This document shows positions 12,525-31,552 of a stretch of 60,000 nucleotides of DNA, in pieces. This stretch comes from Mesostigma viride (lineage: Eukaryota; Streptophyta; Mesostigmatophyceae; Mesostigmatales; Mesostigmataceae): the NCBI GenBank assembly GCA_009746045.1, contig RPFO01000115.1, positions 126,001 to 186,000 on the forward strand, in the 5' to 3' direction. The translations under genes were made by a program, and so were the position numbers. Every line of letters starts with the position of its first letter. The stretch's first letter is position 1. Below the pieces are notes generated by a model, which was not told where the DNA came from, made no database searches, and worked only from the letters and a program-made list of their open reading frames with translations.

Positions 12525-13076
12525 CGTTTTCCGAGCGTCCGTCATCAGAGTCTTTGTATCATGGCATGCCTCGTGTTTCGGATGAGATTAGGCAGCGTAC
12601 GATAGCATTTGTAGGACACCTTGCTCGCACCAGCCAGGTCGACACCACCCTCGGTCTGGCCGGTCCCCAGCGGCTTGGCCAGCCAGGGCGGCACATTCTG
12701 ACCTGGCCTGGCCCCGAGGACATAATTTCCCAAAAGGGTAGGGAAACCTGTCACGAACTACGTTCAGATGTTGCTGGACGACCTAGTGGTCCCAGCCCAG
12801 TTTGAGCACCGCATCCACTCTCTCTCCCGTCTTTGGACTGCCATGCAGGACAAGACGCGGTGGAAGAAGATAGTCAAGGCGCACACGCCCGACCCTGTGG
12901 GCAAGCCATCTCCCCCCAAGCGGCGGAGGCGTTTTGATGAGTAGTGTAGTTAGGATTTTCTAGATAGAGTTAGTATAGTTCGATCACGCGGCTTCCTCCA
13001 CCCCACCCATCATGGAATATGTGCTACATGACCTCCCCACGGAGGCATGTTATAATTTAATTTAATTTAATTTTTA
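12525..13076 (+). mobile_element. LINE 3' fragment (RT C-terminus, 3' UTR, tail)
   Basis: This is a 5'-truncated plus-strand insert flanked by ATGGGGACAGG at 12514-12524 and 13077-13087. It encodes the RT C-terminus (RPSSESLYHGMPRVSDEI, then IAFVGHLARTSQVDTTLG), ends in PPKRRRRFDE and a stop near 12942, and continues into a UTR ending in a (TTTAA)n tail. It landed antisense inside the RT gene of the minus-strand LINE, exactly at the codons for LSPYLF. A frameshift interrupts the coding part. Confidence 0.85.
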
Positions 13077-13380
13077 ATGGGGACAGGACACAACCCATGG
13101 TGAAGGGGGAATGGTGGGGTGGTGCCTTCCGCAGTCCGCACTACTGCCAGTGAGCCCTCATACAGTCGACGAATGGCAGCAATAAACGCTGGTGGTACCC
13201 GGTCCAGAGATAGGATGGCCCAAAGAGCCTCCCAGAGGACCGTGTCAAAGGCCTTGATATAGTCAACAAAAATGAAGACCAGCGGCAAACTAGCTGTCAG
13301 GGCACAGGCGACGCACCTCCTCCAGGGGCCTTCTAGGTATGTTACATCACTGTGGTGGTGCAGGTGCACCTTGTGCATCC

Positions 13381-14215
13381 ATGCAGAGTAGGTGGCGGTT
13401 TACATCCCCCCATGCACCATCAGGTTAATTAATTAGGAACATAACTCCGTTGGCACCTGCAGGTTGTAGCTCAGAATGTACTAGACAAACCATTAAATTA
13501 AATTAAATTATAACATGCCTCCGTGGGGAGGTCATGTAGCACATATTCCATGAGGGATGGGGTGGAGGAAGCCGCGTGATCGAACTATACTAACTCTAAC
13601 TAAGCTATCTAGAAAATCCTAACTACACTACTCATCAAAACGCCGCCTCCGCTTGGGGGGAGGTGGCTTGCCCACAGGGTCGGGCGTGTGCGCCTTGACA
13701 ATCTTCTTCCACCGCGTCTTGTCCTGCATGACAGTCCAAAGACGGGAGAGAGAGTGGATGCGGTGCTCAAACTGGGCTGGGACCACTAGGTCGTCCAGCA
13801 ACATCTGAACGTAGTTCGTGACAGGTTTCCCTACCCGTTTGGGAATGTCCGCGGGGCCAGGCCAGGTCAGAATGTGCCGCCCTGGCTGGCCAAGCCGCTG
13901 GGGGCCGGCAAGACCGAGGGTGGTGTCGACCTGGCTGCATGGTGCGGGCAAGGTGTCCTACAAATGCTATCCTACGCTGCCTAATCTCGTCCGAAATACG
14001 AGGCATGCCATGATACAAAGTCTCTGATGACGGACGCTCGGAAAAACCTACGTTAAGGACCTGTCGGAGCATCCTGTAAACCGTGCCGTCTAGCCTAGCT
14101 GCCAGTTTGGGTGGGAGGGTCCACGCCTCGGCGCCATACGTGAGCACCGTGAGGACGAGGACCTTGAAGAGCATGCGCTTGCGGTGCCCGCCCAGGCCCT
14201 TCGAGCGCCAGACAA
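13381..14215 (-). mobile_element. LINE 3' fragment with RT C-terminus
   Basis: Read on the minus strand from 14215, this encodes the RT C-terminal domain (VLTVLTYGAEAWTLPPKLAA, then RRIAFVGHLART), with one frameshift near 13935, ending in PPPPKRRRRFDE and a stop near 13629. The UTR and a (TTTAA)n tail run to about 13493. Positions 13400-13480 hold a short rearranged piece of the other LINE 3' UTR. Confidence 0.75.
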
Positions 14216-14305
14216 ACCATATGCCCCCTTTTCATGGGCTATGTGTTACATATGCTCCCAACGGATTCATGTTCTCAATTAAGTAATTAATTAATTGCCG
14301 CAGGA
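14216..14305 (+). mobile_element. Isolated LINE 3' UTR tail fragment
   Basis: A short plus-strand piece of the common LINE 3' UTR (CATATGCCCC, GGGCTATGTG, ACTCCCAACGGA-type blocks), ending in TTAA repeats at 14278-14297. No coding sequence is attached. Confidence 0.65.
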
Positions 14306-14439
14306 GGCAAACTTGTCGCGCTCAGTCACAGCGGCTGCCGGCGAGTCCTGATGTGGCGACCGGAGAGTGGCCGAGCCACGGAGACATCGATGAGCAGGTG
14401 GCAACCCTGCCAGTCGTAGTCCAACTAATATATGTGTCA

Positions 14440-15577
14440 CTAATTGAACTTCAGCAGGCCTCACCGCCCAGGCAGTGAAGGACATTGCCGCCAAGCCCCG
14501 GCTGGCCTGGCCGGCGATGCTCCTCCCATCACGACCTGGGCGGACATGCTTATAAGCAACATACCACCTCCACCACCTCCGCCGTCGCAGCCCAGCTCCA
14601 GCGGCAGACGCTTGACCTCGATCCGCGAGGAGGCCGAGCTCGCCAAGCGCAGCCTCAATGGGCCATACTCAAGAACTTCGACATGGAGGAAGGTGAGAAT
14701 TCCGAGAAGCTTGCACGTGCGTTTGAGAGCAAAATCCTTGCACGCATGGGCCTTCTTGGTGAGATCAAGCTGACCGCCCACCGCCTCCCCCGCGCGCGGG
14801 GTAAGGCAGGGGCGCCTCCGCTTCTTCTCATCTTTGAGAGCCCAGCGGACAAGATTTCATTTCTCAGACGCCGCAAGCGGCTCGAGAAGACTCACTTCAC
14901 CGTGGACGACGACTTGACCCTGGCACAGCAACAACGGCGACGGGAGCTATGGCCGACCTATACCTCCAGCTCCGGCAGACCAAGGCGGGCCAGCCGGTGT
15001 ACTGGAAGGGGGCGGCCATCTACGTCGGCCACAAGCCCTGGCACGCGACCCCCTCGACCACCGCGGCCCCAGCGACTCCAGACGCCCCAGCCTAGGGGAA
15101 TACAGCAGCAGTAGTGTAGAATAGTTAGACAGTGGCCTTGTACATGCACGCCTACTACAGGCACTATACCAGCTGCGGCCTAGCCTTTTTAGTCATGTAC
15201 ATGTGTGCCTGTGATATGAGCCACCCTCCAGATGATGCCTAGCTTTATTTAATTATGCAGTGCCCATGCAGGGAGTCCCTCCCTGCTGAGATGCCATGCC
15301 CCAGCTCTCGTATCAAGGAGACAACCAGCGCAGGCCAGAAATCGCCATGATGATCTTCCCCCACATGCATGGCATGCTCCCCCTTAACTGGGCATAGCGT
15401 GATAGACCATGAGGGTGCAGGTGCCCTGGTGCACCTAGAGCACGGGTAGCTTACATTCCCACCCTTGCATAAAGTAGCCTAGAATGTATTAAAAGCCATA
15501 TGCCCCTTCTCAGGGCTATGTGCTACATTGACTCCCAACGGAGTGATGTTTCTAATCAATTAATCAATTAATTTAAC
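14440..15577 (+). mobile_element. 5'-truncated ORF1-only LINE copy
   Basis: This plus-strand copy of the ORF1-only element begins inside ORF1 near 14453. It reads TTWADML, then after frameshifts the helix EEGENSEKLARAFESKILAR, then LLLIFESPADKISFLRRRKR, DDDLTLAQQQRRR, and a stop near 15093. The shared 3' UTR (about 15220-15560) and TTAA-type tail follow. Indels break the ORF1 frame, so it is a pseudogene copy. The TTAA-flanked element at 15582 begins just after its tail. Confidence 0.8.
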
Positions 15578-15581
15578 TTAA

Positions 15582-17296
15582 CTCGTCGTCTGTCCCAACT
15601 CAGTCCTAATAATAGGACTGAGTTGGCCTTTTTCAACCGTGTGTAGTGACTAGGTAGGGGGTCCATCCAAGATGCTTAGATGTGGGTCTATGGAGTATTT
15701 GATGTCCTCTTGCTGGCAAAAATACTACATCAGTGAAAACTTGACCCAAACTCCTAAAAATTACATGGATGTATGGCACCGTCGGCGAATTTGCATTTTT
15801 GTGTGGAAGCATGAGTGGCAAAAATTGAATAAATTCCATATGCATGTTTAAAAAATACAGGCATGTAAACAATATAGTTCTTGACCTGTGGCAAAAAACT
15901 GGACTCAATTTGGCCACTGGCACTGCCTGAAACACGCCAAATACTGCCAGTCCTATACATAGGACTGGGCCATGCTAGCAATTTGCAAGCATGTAAGTGC
16001 GGTCATACTACATAGAAGCGTGGCCACAAACCATGTCAATCAGCCCATTTCCCTTCAGGCATAATAGGAAAACATACTTGCATCATCATATTGCAGTTAT
16101 ATTGTACCTTAGTATGTGTGAAAGCCTATGCATACATGTAGGGAATGCGTATGGATACGTAGCTACAAAGGGATGTATTATAAGTAATAACCACCGATGT
16201 AATGGGTAGGTTAGTCACATTTAATTGTTCTTTACAAGAATGGACATGGATAAAACTGTATTACCTTGCCATGACATGGCCAAGATACCTGCTGGCACAT
16301 GATGACAGTGGTTTATCACCAAGATTTTTCACTCACCCGTATAAGCTTGACAGTACCCTTGACGCAGTCCATGACCACACAATCATGCAGTATGAACATA
16401 GCAAGAGAATAACTAACATCTATGAAAGTGTTTTAACCCATTCAGCACCTAAAACCTTGTACAGCCACGCTACGGTAAGGCAAGTGCCTGGTAAGATCAT
16501 CTAAAAAGATGGTTTTAGAGAGGGGCAGGCAACGGTCAAGAAAGAGCAGCAAGACTCAAAACTGACAGCGCATCGCAAGCTTAAACTCATGTAAGAATAC
16601 CAAGAAACGATGAAGCAGCGATATTCCAGCTTTACCTGGCACGGCTGGCGTTACCTTGGCCCAGGCGGTGCCTGCAAAAGTGGCACTTTGCGGCACACAA
16701 ACCATGACGTGACAGAGTGGTCGAAATCATCAAATCTTTACTGCCACTAGACTTAATCTACGACAATACATGATAAAGGGTAGAAAGAAACCTATAAACC
16801 CTCCGATTCGACCGGGAATCAATTGTAGTAATCCATTCCGTCGACCTGCCTAATCGCAGATTTTTCCAGCAAGAACAGTGCCGACACCCAGTAAATCGCA
16901 TCCCCGCGAGGTTAAAATACACTTGTATCATCTTTAGGACATAAAAAATCTATTTCCTTGGTTTGGCCCGCAAAATCGTCCGAAAACGTAAACTGCACGC
17001 ATGGGCGCAAGCCGCCATGGCTAGGTCGTGCATTTCCGGAACTCACGTTTCGCGTGAAAATGTACCCTTACCACCTGTACTTTGACCGTACATTTAGCCG
17101 CCCAAACAAATCCAAAAAAATCGCAAAAATATGTCCAGAAAGGTCATTTCACCTAGTATTTGAATAAATTTTGAGAAAATTTTTCTGCCAAATATTCCGA
17201 CCGGGGCGAATTTTCTACAAAACCTCAAAATTAGGTCCTAAAATTAGGACTGAGTTGAACTCAGTCCTAAAATTAGGACCAGGGACAGACGACGAG
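15582..17296. mobile_element. 1.7-kb TTAA-flanked non-autonomous DNA element
   Basis: The ends are perfect 15-bp inverted repeats, CTCGTCGTCTGTCCC at 15582-15596 and GGGACAGACGACGAG at 17282-17296. They are immediately flanked by TTAA at 15578-15581 and 17297-17300. Just inside both ends are palindromes built from AACTCAGTCC and GGACTGAGTT (15597-15625 and 17236-17280). The interior is AT-richer than its surroundings and has only short open frames, so no transposase is encoded. TTAA duplication is typical of piggyBac-superfamily elements, but the terminal bases do not match the usual piggyBac CCC start, so superfamily is uncertain. Confidence 0.85.
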
Positions 17297-17787
17297 TTAA
17301 CATATTTTTACTCCTGTCTATAATGCATAATCTCACAGCAGGCTCGAGCTACCATGGTCTGGAAACTTCGATCCACTAGATTTCTGGCCTACACTGGCCT
17401 TTGATAATCTGGTTGCATGTCTCCTTGAAAAGTAGACTATAGCATAGAACGTACTCCGTGGCATGCCTCGGCCGTCCACTACGTCGAGCAGAGCTGGCAC
17501 ATCCGGGTATTTTCTCGACCCGGACACGAACACGAACACCTGGGGAGAGTACCCGAACCCGAACCCGAACATGTTCGGTACATTCCCAGGTGACCCGAAC
17601 ACGAACACGAACATGTACTGTTTAGGATTAAGTGACCCGAACCCGAACCCGAACATACCCGAACATTTTACCGAACACGAACAATTCACTAAATAAATTA
17701 AAATAAGTGAGAAACTATACATAGTTTGTTGTCACTTTTCATAATACGCAATAAATTAATAATGATTACGTAATCATTACCTAAACT

Positions 17788-19818
17788 GGATGTTGTACGA
17801 TCATTACCTAAATGGATGTTGTACGAGCCACGAGCCACGAGGTAGCCATGGCTGTCGGAGCTCATAACTTTCACGTTTGAGCCCCGAATTCAGCTGTGAA
17901 TATCACAATCGCTTCGTCTTTCTTAGACGCACATGCTGATATAATTTTCCAACGCTATAACGCACTATATGGCGAATAAACGCGCCTCGACGCAACGCAG
18001 CCTGGCGGCTGCGCTCGGCAATGAAAATACGTCTGCAGCTCCGGCTGCAGCTTCGCCATCAGGGCCGGAAGGCAGTGCTGCCACTAGTCGCGCACTGGTG
18101 GTCGTCCAGCACCCTCCCGGGCTTCCTGCCTCGCCTTCAGCCTCGCCTGAGCCAAAACGCAGCCGCCCAGCCGAACCGAGCTGGTCTGAGCGCGATTTTG
18201 ACGTCGACAGGCTCTTTACCACCTTCGACGTCAACAGGCCTGCCTTTTTCGACATGCCAACCATCAAGATACTGGAGCTCGTGTTTTACGGGTCACACGC
18301 CTCACTGCTGGCCCTGTGCCAGCAACTCCATCTCAATTAACACCCAGTCTTTCCGCAACGGAGCTGACGGCCGGTATTCCCATCGCGTCTCAGACTCGTT
18401 GACCAACCTGGCCGGCTGGTCTCGCCCCCGCCTTCAGCTCGCAGCTCTCTTTACCCTCACTAAGCGCTCGGCCGATGACCTTCTGCACCCCGCCCCCATT
18501 ACCGAATCCACCTTCGTCCACCACCTCCACGCCGCCCTCTCACAGCACGTGACGCCCATTGCTGCAGATGTGGCGGCACTTGGCGGCACGCTGGCTGCTG
18601 AGCTCCCCACCATCCCCACCGCCACCGCCGCCCTCCTCGCCTCCACCCCCCCCCTCCCTCCGCCTCCACCGACTCCATCACCGCCCAGCTCCGCGACATC
18701 GACCAGCGTCCTAAGGACAACGCCATTGCTATCGAGGTTCTGCAGAACACCGCAGGCCTCACCGCCCAGGCGGTGAAGGACATTGCCGCCAAGCCAGCCC
18801 CGGCTGGCCTGGCCGGCGATGCTCCTCCCATCACCACCTGGGCGGACATGCTTAAGCAACACACCACCTCCACCACCTCCGCCGTCGCAGCCCAGCTTCA
18901 ACGGCAGACGCTTGACCTCCGCGAGGAGGCCGAGCTCGCCAAGCGCAGCCTCAACGTCATTGTCAAGAATCTCAAGATGGAGGAAGGTGAGAATTCCGAG
19001 AAGCTTGCGCGTGCTTTTGAGAGAGAAATCCTTGATCGCATGGGCCTTACTGGTGAGATCGAGCTGGCCGCCCACCGCCTTCCCCGCGCGCGGGGTAAGG
19101 CAGGGCCGCCCCCGCTCCTTCTCACCTTTAAGACCCCGGCGGACAAGATTTCTTTTCTCAGACGCCGCAAGCGGCTCGAGAAGACTCTCTTCACTCTTGA
19201 TGACGACTTGACCCTGGCGCAGCAACAACGGCAACGGGAGCTATGGCCGACCTACCTCCAGCTCCGGCAGACCAAGGCGGGCCAGCCGGTGTACTGGAAG
19301 GGGGCGGCCATCTACGTCGGCCACAAGCCCTGGCAGGCGACCCCCGCGGCCCCAGCGACTCCAGACGCCCCAGCTTAGGGGAATACAGCAGTAGTAGTGT
19401 AGAATAGATAGACCGTGGCCATGTACATGTACGCCTCCTAGAGGCCCTATTCCAGCTAAGCCACGCGCTTTATGTAATCATGTACATGTGTGCCTATGAT
19501 GAGCCACACTCCAGACGATGCCTAGTTTTATTTAGTAATGCTGTGCCCATGCAGAGAGCTGCTCTCTGCTGAGATGCCACGCTCTAGTTTTTGTATAGCC
19601 ATGATGATCTTCCCCCTCACAGGCATGCTCCCCCCTTACCCGGGCATAGCGTGATAGACCACGAGGGTGCGGGTGCCCTGGTGCACCTAGAGCAGGGGTA
19701 GCTTACATTCCCACCCTTGCATGAAGTAGCCTAGAATGTATTAAAAGCCATATGCCCCTTCTCAGGGCTATGTGCTACATCTACTCCCAACGGAGTGATG
19801 TTGATAATTAATTAATTA
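17788..19818 (+). mobile_element. ORF1-only LINE nested in the hAT element
   Basis: This 2031-bp plus-strand insert is bounded by a 12-bp TSD, ATTACCTAAACT, at 17776-17787 and 19819-19830. It carries a 5' UTR sharing the ACGAGGTAGCCATGGCTG block with the copy at 9312-11433, one ORF1 gene, the common 3' UTR and a (TTAA)n tail. There is no RT. Insertion into the hAT element shows that it is the younger of the two. Confidence 0.9.
17969..19378 (+). pseudogene. LINE ORF1-like protein, two compensating frameshifts
   Basis: The start is ATG at 17969 (MANKRASTQRSLAAALG). The product runs through a low-complexity N-terminus and FDVNRPAFFDMPTIKILELV, hits a stop at about 18340 in the first frame, continues in a second frame (TFVHHLHAALSQHVTPIAAD) to about 18660, and returns to the first frame for the remainder. 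The remainder has a helical stretch (LREEAELAKRSLNVIVKNLK), an RRM-like block (LLTFKTPADKISFLRRRKR) and a conserved tail (DDDLTLAQQQRQRELW, VYWKGAAIYVGHKPW). The order is that of L1-type ORF1 chaperones. It is the best-preserved copy here, but the shifts make it non-functional unless sequencing errors are to blame. Confidence 0.75.
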
Positions 19819-20192
19819 ATTACCTAAACTAGTCCGGTCGTGCTTAGACAATTCTACTACCGTACAACAGCTTTGCTCTTGCCAGCGTGTCGGCGGACTA
19901 ATCTAGGCCGCTTTTTCATCAGAGAAGCGTTGCCTAGTCGGATCACTGGATGGTACTACAGGGATTCCGCCAGAAAATGTTCGGTACCGGGTCAGAGGCG
20001 AACATGTTCGCCCGGTTCCCAGGGTGACCCGAATACGGACACGAACATGTTCTGAAGTTTCCAGGTGACCCGAACCCGAACAGCACATGTTCGGCCGAAC
20101 ATTTTTGCCGACCCGAACACCGCACATGTTCGGTATTCGCCCGAACATGTCCGTGTTCGGTATGCGGCGGATGTGCCAGCCCTAACGTCGAG

Positions 20193-20853
20193 TGCTCAAG
20201 TACTTAATTGCAAGTACTTATACTTTCCTTCCTAGCTGATCGATACGCTTGATGCACCAGCTATTTATTAAAGGTGGCCCAGGTTATCCAGGATCACCCC
20301 ACATCGAGAGACTTAGTAACTTAAATTTCTATTTATCTGTGAAGTGACAACCTTCATAAGGCCATGGGGCTTTTCTTACGTCTACGTTATTGAAAAAGCT
20401 GCCTGGGGTGACGAACGTGGCCACACCTGCCAGCCCTGAGCTGGAGCGCCACTCTAGTAAAGAAAAAAAGCCATACACAGGACACATCCATCCAGTACCC
20501 ACCCTCTTGCAGGTTCCTACACCCTGCAGCTACTGTAGGATACCTTCCTGCGGTGAAACCAATCTAGCCGTCCCAGACTAGCGGATTTGGCTTCAACTAC
20601 CCACCAATCGGTAATGAGACAACCCTGACTGGTTGCCACTTGACAAGCACAGCAAACAAGCCATCGCTGCATTATTCATGGTACAGTGATCATAACAAGA
20701 TGCGGCCACACATGGGCGCGGTCTTTGCCCTGCATGAGCCCACTTTAGGGCCTTGACGTCCTTGAAATCATATATTTGTGCACACTGCCTGATCCTTCTC
20801 CTCGTCACTTTGATCTCTCTACTCCTCATCCTGGTCTTCATTGTCCTCATACC
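20193..20853. other. No recognisable gene; 3' flank of the helicase gene
   Basis: Contains no supportable reading frame. On the minus strand, directly after the stop codon of the helicase-like gene, it would hold that gene's 3' UTR and terminator, but no polyadenylation signal could be assigned with confidence. Confidence 0.4.
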
Positions 20854-29154
<8,301 letters not shown>

Positions 29155-29702
29155 GGTAGGCGCCGAAAATTACGAATTTCGGTGCAAATGAGCCATCGAT
29201 TATCTCGCTAGATTGCTAGCCATGACATCATCATACATGCATGGGGCCATACTCTGGCAACGCATTTCTCCGTGCTGTCATCTCTACCGACACATCGCTA
29301 TACCATGAACGTGACTGCACCTCCACGAAATTCATGCGAGGTCGAGAGTGCCGCCGAGTAGCTCGCACATGTGGTAATCAACACACCATGGCGACCGATG
29401 ATAGCGGTGATGGACGCCTCTATTGCCAAGGCGAGCTGGCCACGCGAGGCCTCGCAGCTTTGCCACTCGCCCGTGTGCCGCGCGTCGCGTCGTTTCCACC
29501 ACCGGCATGTCAATGTTGCCTCCGCCAGGTTGAGCAGAAGTTAGAATGCTTGCCCACCGACGCGACGGACAGCAGCCAAAGCGAACGTGACGGGCGGAGC
29601 GCGCGCGATATACCCCGTTAGTGTACAGATATACCCCGGCAGTTGAAGACCGGACCCTGGCCGGACCCCCCCCAACACTACAGTACAGTACAGTACTGTA
29701 CA

Positions 29703-29955
29703 GTTGTTGTTGTTGTTGTGTCCCACGCCACACATGGGCAGCAGAGAATCTATAGTGGTACTGCAGGTATAACTCTTGACTGTACGGTCCAAACGATGAA
29801 AATGGAATACTTTACTGCACCACCCTGGCACCACTGAACTGCCTCTAGACTCTCTGCGGCCCATGTGCGGCGTGGGATACAACTGACTGACTGACTGACC
29901 ACTGACTGGACGGTTAACCTAATTGGATAGCATAACCTGATTGGATAGCAAAGTA

Positions 29956-30027
<72 letters not shown>

Positions 30028-30240
30028 GTCCCACGCCGCCCAAGGGCAGCAGAGAATCTATAGTGGTCGAGGGCCGGATATATTTAGTATCGGTGGTACT
30101 ATCAGCAAAATTTTAATATGTACCCATTTCCCCGGAAACAAATGAACTGAACTGAACTGAACCTTTACCCGAAACGTAACAGTACCATAGGCTAGTTGTT
30201 GTTGTTGTTGTTATTGTTGTTGTGTCCCACCGCAACAGTA
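29703..30240. repeat. (GTT)n with CCCACGCC modules in inverted orientation
   Basis: A plus-oriented module (GTT run, CCCACGCCACACATGGGCAG, CAGAGA) at 29703-29748 faces a minus-oriented one (TCTCTGCGGCCCATGTGCGG, CGTGGG) at about 29852-29877. Together they form a hairpin with arms of about 25 bp. A 24-unit GTT run at 29955-30026 precedes another plus module. A further (GTT)n run at 30195-30223 has only a stub of the module. The arrangement looks like a small mobile element or MITE family. Confidence 0.75.
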
Positions 30241-30298
30241 CCTTAGGCTACTCGTTGTTGTTGTTGGTGGTGTGTCCCTAGACTAGTACCATCCGATA

Positions 30299-30990
30299 TA
30301 CTACTATATACCGGCCCTCTGCCACTACCACTAAACAGACTCTCTGCGGCCCACACACTCTCTGCGGCCCATGTGCGGCGTGGGATACAACTGACTGACT
30401 GACTGGTACCCAATTCCCCGAATACCACTGACTGGACGGTTGACCAAGTTCCAATGAACCAAAACATTAGATACACTGGACAAGATCGGGGGCTCCGCCC
30501 CCAAACCCCCGCTACTTGGAAGATTCTGTGCCTCAACGGCTTTTTGTGCCTCAACGGCGAGTACCAGCACAGCCGTACACTCCCGCTCACACAGCCCGCC
30601 CACTAGCAAGACAGCCGAACCTGTACGGCCGGCCACAGCCTGTGATCCCCTGGATTACGCCTCGATTCCATGCAAACTCATGGTGCCGGACGGTTTGCTG
30701 GCCTCTTTAGGGAAGCCGGTGGCTGAACCGAACCGCAACTAAACCTGGTATGTCAGCACGTCAGGTCCGTCCGTCAGCTTTCTCGCTTTTTGCCCGAAAC
30801 CGCCAAATACCCCTTGAATCTACTATATACCGGCCCTCTGCCACTAAACAGACTCTCTGCGGCCCACACACTCTCTGCGGCCCATGTGCGGCGTGGGATA
30901 CAACTGACTGACTGACTGGTAACCAATTCCCCGAATACCACTGACTGGACGGTTGACCAAGTTCCAATGAACCAAAACATTAGATACTGG
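30299..30990. repeat. Direct repeat of about 170 bp, two copies
   Basis: The copies at about 30299-30480 and 30820-30990 share the block ATATACCGGCCCTCTGCCAC, two CTCTCTGCGGCCCA motifs, GGCGTGGGATACAACTGACT and CCAAGTTCCAATGAACCAAA in the same order. They lie about 515 bp apart. Each contains the minus-oriented CCCACGCC module. Confidence 0.85.
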
Positions 30991-31552
30991 AAGCCGGGAC
31001 AGTAAAGTGTCCGCGGGGAGATCCGCGTGGCTCTCCCGAACGGTACCTTGTTCCGTACCTGAAAGTCTGCACGTGTCGCCAGTATTGTAACTGGCTGCAA
31101 CGACTTCATCAGCACACCAGTGCACCACAACTCAAGCCACCACAATCCGTGGTGCGTGTGACGTGCACGCCTTGCTGGCGCAAGAGGACGCAAGTTGGTG
31201 TTGCCAATAGGGTTTTGCGTTGGTGTTACCAATAGGCTTCAGTGGTCACGCGAGGAAGGCTGACAACGCAGACACGAAGCAGAAGCTGCATCCCCTTGTA
31301 GATAGTGGCGTCAGCGCCCAGCCTTTGGCCGATGAAAATTTGCGTGGGACACTGTGCTGGATAGGAGTAGCATTGCCATTGGCTCAATACCCACATTTTT
31401 TTTTGCGCATGAGCTGACAGGTAACTCGGGAAACTCCGACTGGATTGCTGCCTGGGAAATTACCCCCGGCCAATTTTATTGGTTTGACAATAATTTGTTG
31501 CCGAGAATTGTTTTCCATTTCAGAATAGCGTAGTCAAAGAGTCTGAGCTTCC

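Larger units (their letters stand above)
9013..13380 (-). mobile_element. Minus-strand LINE RT copy with two nested insertions
   Basis: Read on the minus strand this is one 5'-truncated reverse-transcriptase element split into three parts: motif A region (13378-13077, FVDYIKAFDTVLWEALW), YADD-like region to near the C-terminus (12524-11434), and the final C-terminus plus 3' UTR and A/T-rich tail (9311-9013). The interruptions are a plus-strand LINE 3' fragment (12525-13076, TSD ATGGGGACAGG) and an ORF1-only LINE (9312-11433, TSD GGAGTGGAT). Removing the inserts rejoins LSP-YLFII and the QFEHRIHS stretch in register. A 148-bp tandem duplication (about 12205-12500) further breaks the frame. It is a dead copy. 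Confidence 0.8.
17489..20184. mobile_element. hAT-type element, non-autonomous, LINE nested inside
   Basis: The 8-bp duplication ACGTCGAG flanks the element at 17481-17488 and 20185-20192. The termini are imperfect inverted repeats: CAGAGCTGGCACATCC at 17489-17504 against the complement of GGATGTGCCAGCCCTA at 20169-20184, 14 of 16 identical. An 8-bp TSD and a TAGGGCTGGCA-like end are hallmarks of hAT transposons. Subterminal regions are rich in CCCGAACCCGAA repeats and ACATGTTCGG palindromes, as in many hAT ends. Without the nested LINE (17788-19818) the element is about 650 bp and encodes no transposase. Confidence 0.9.
29155..31552. other. Intergenic region between divergent genes, repeat-filled
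   Basis: This lies between the start codons of the minus-strand helicase gene and the plus-strand DCC gene, so it should contain both promoters. None could be identified by motif. Inside are (GTT)n-CCCACGCC modules (29.7-30.9 kb) and a 150-170 bp direct repeat. The 31,000-31,550 part is mostly unique and is the likelier location of the DCC promoter. Confidence 0.5.
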
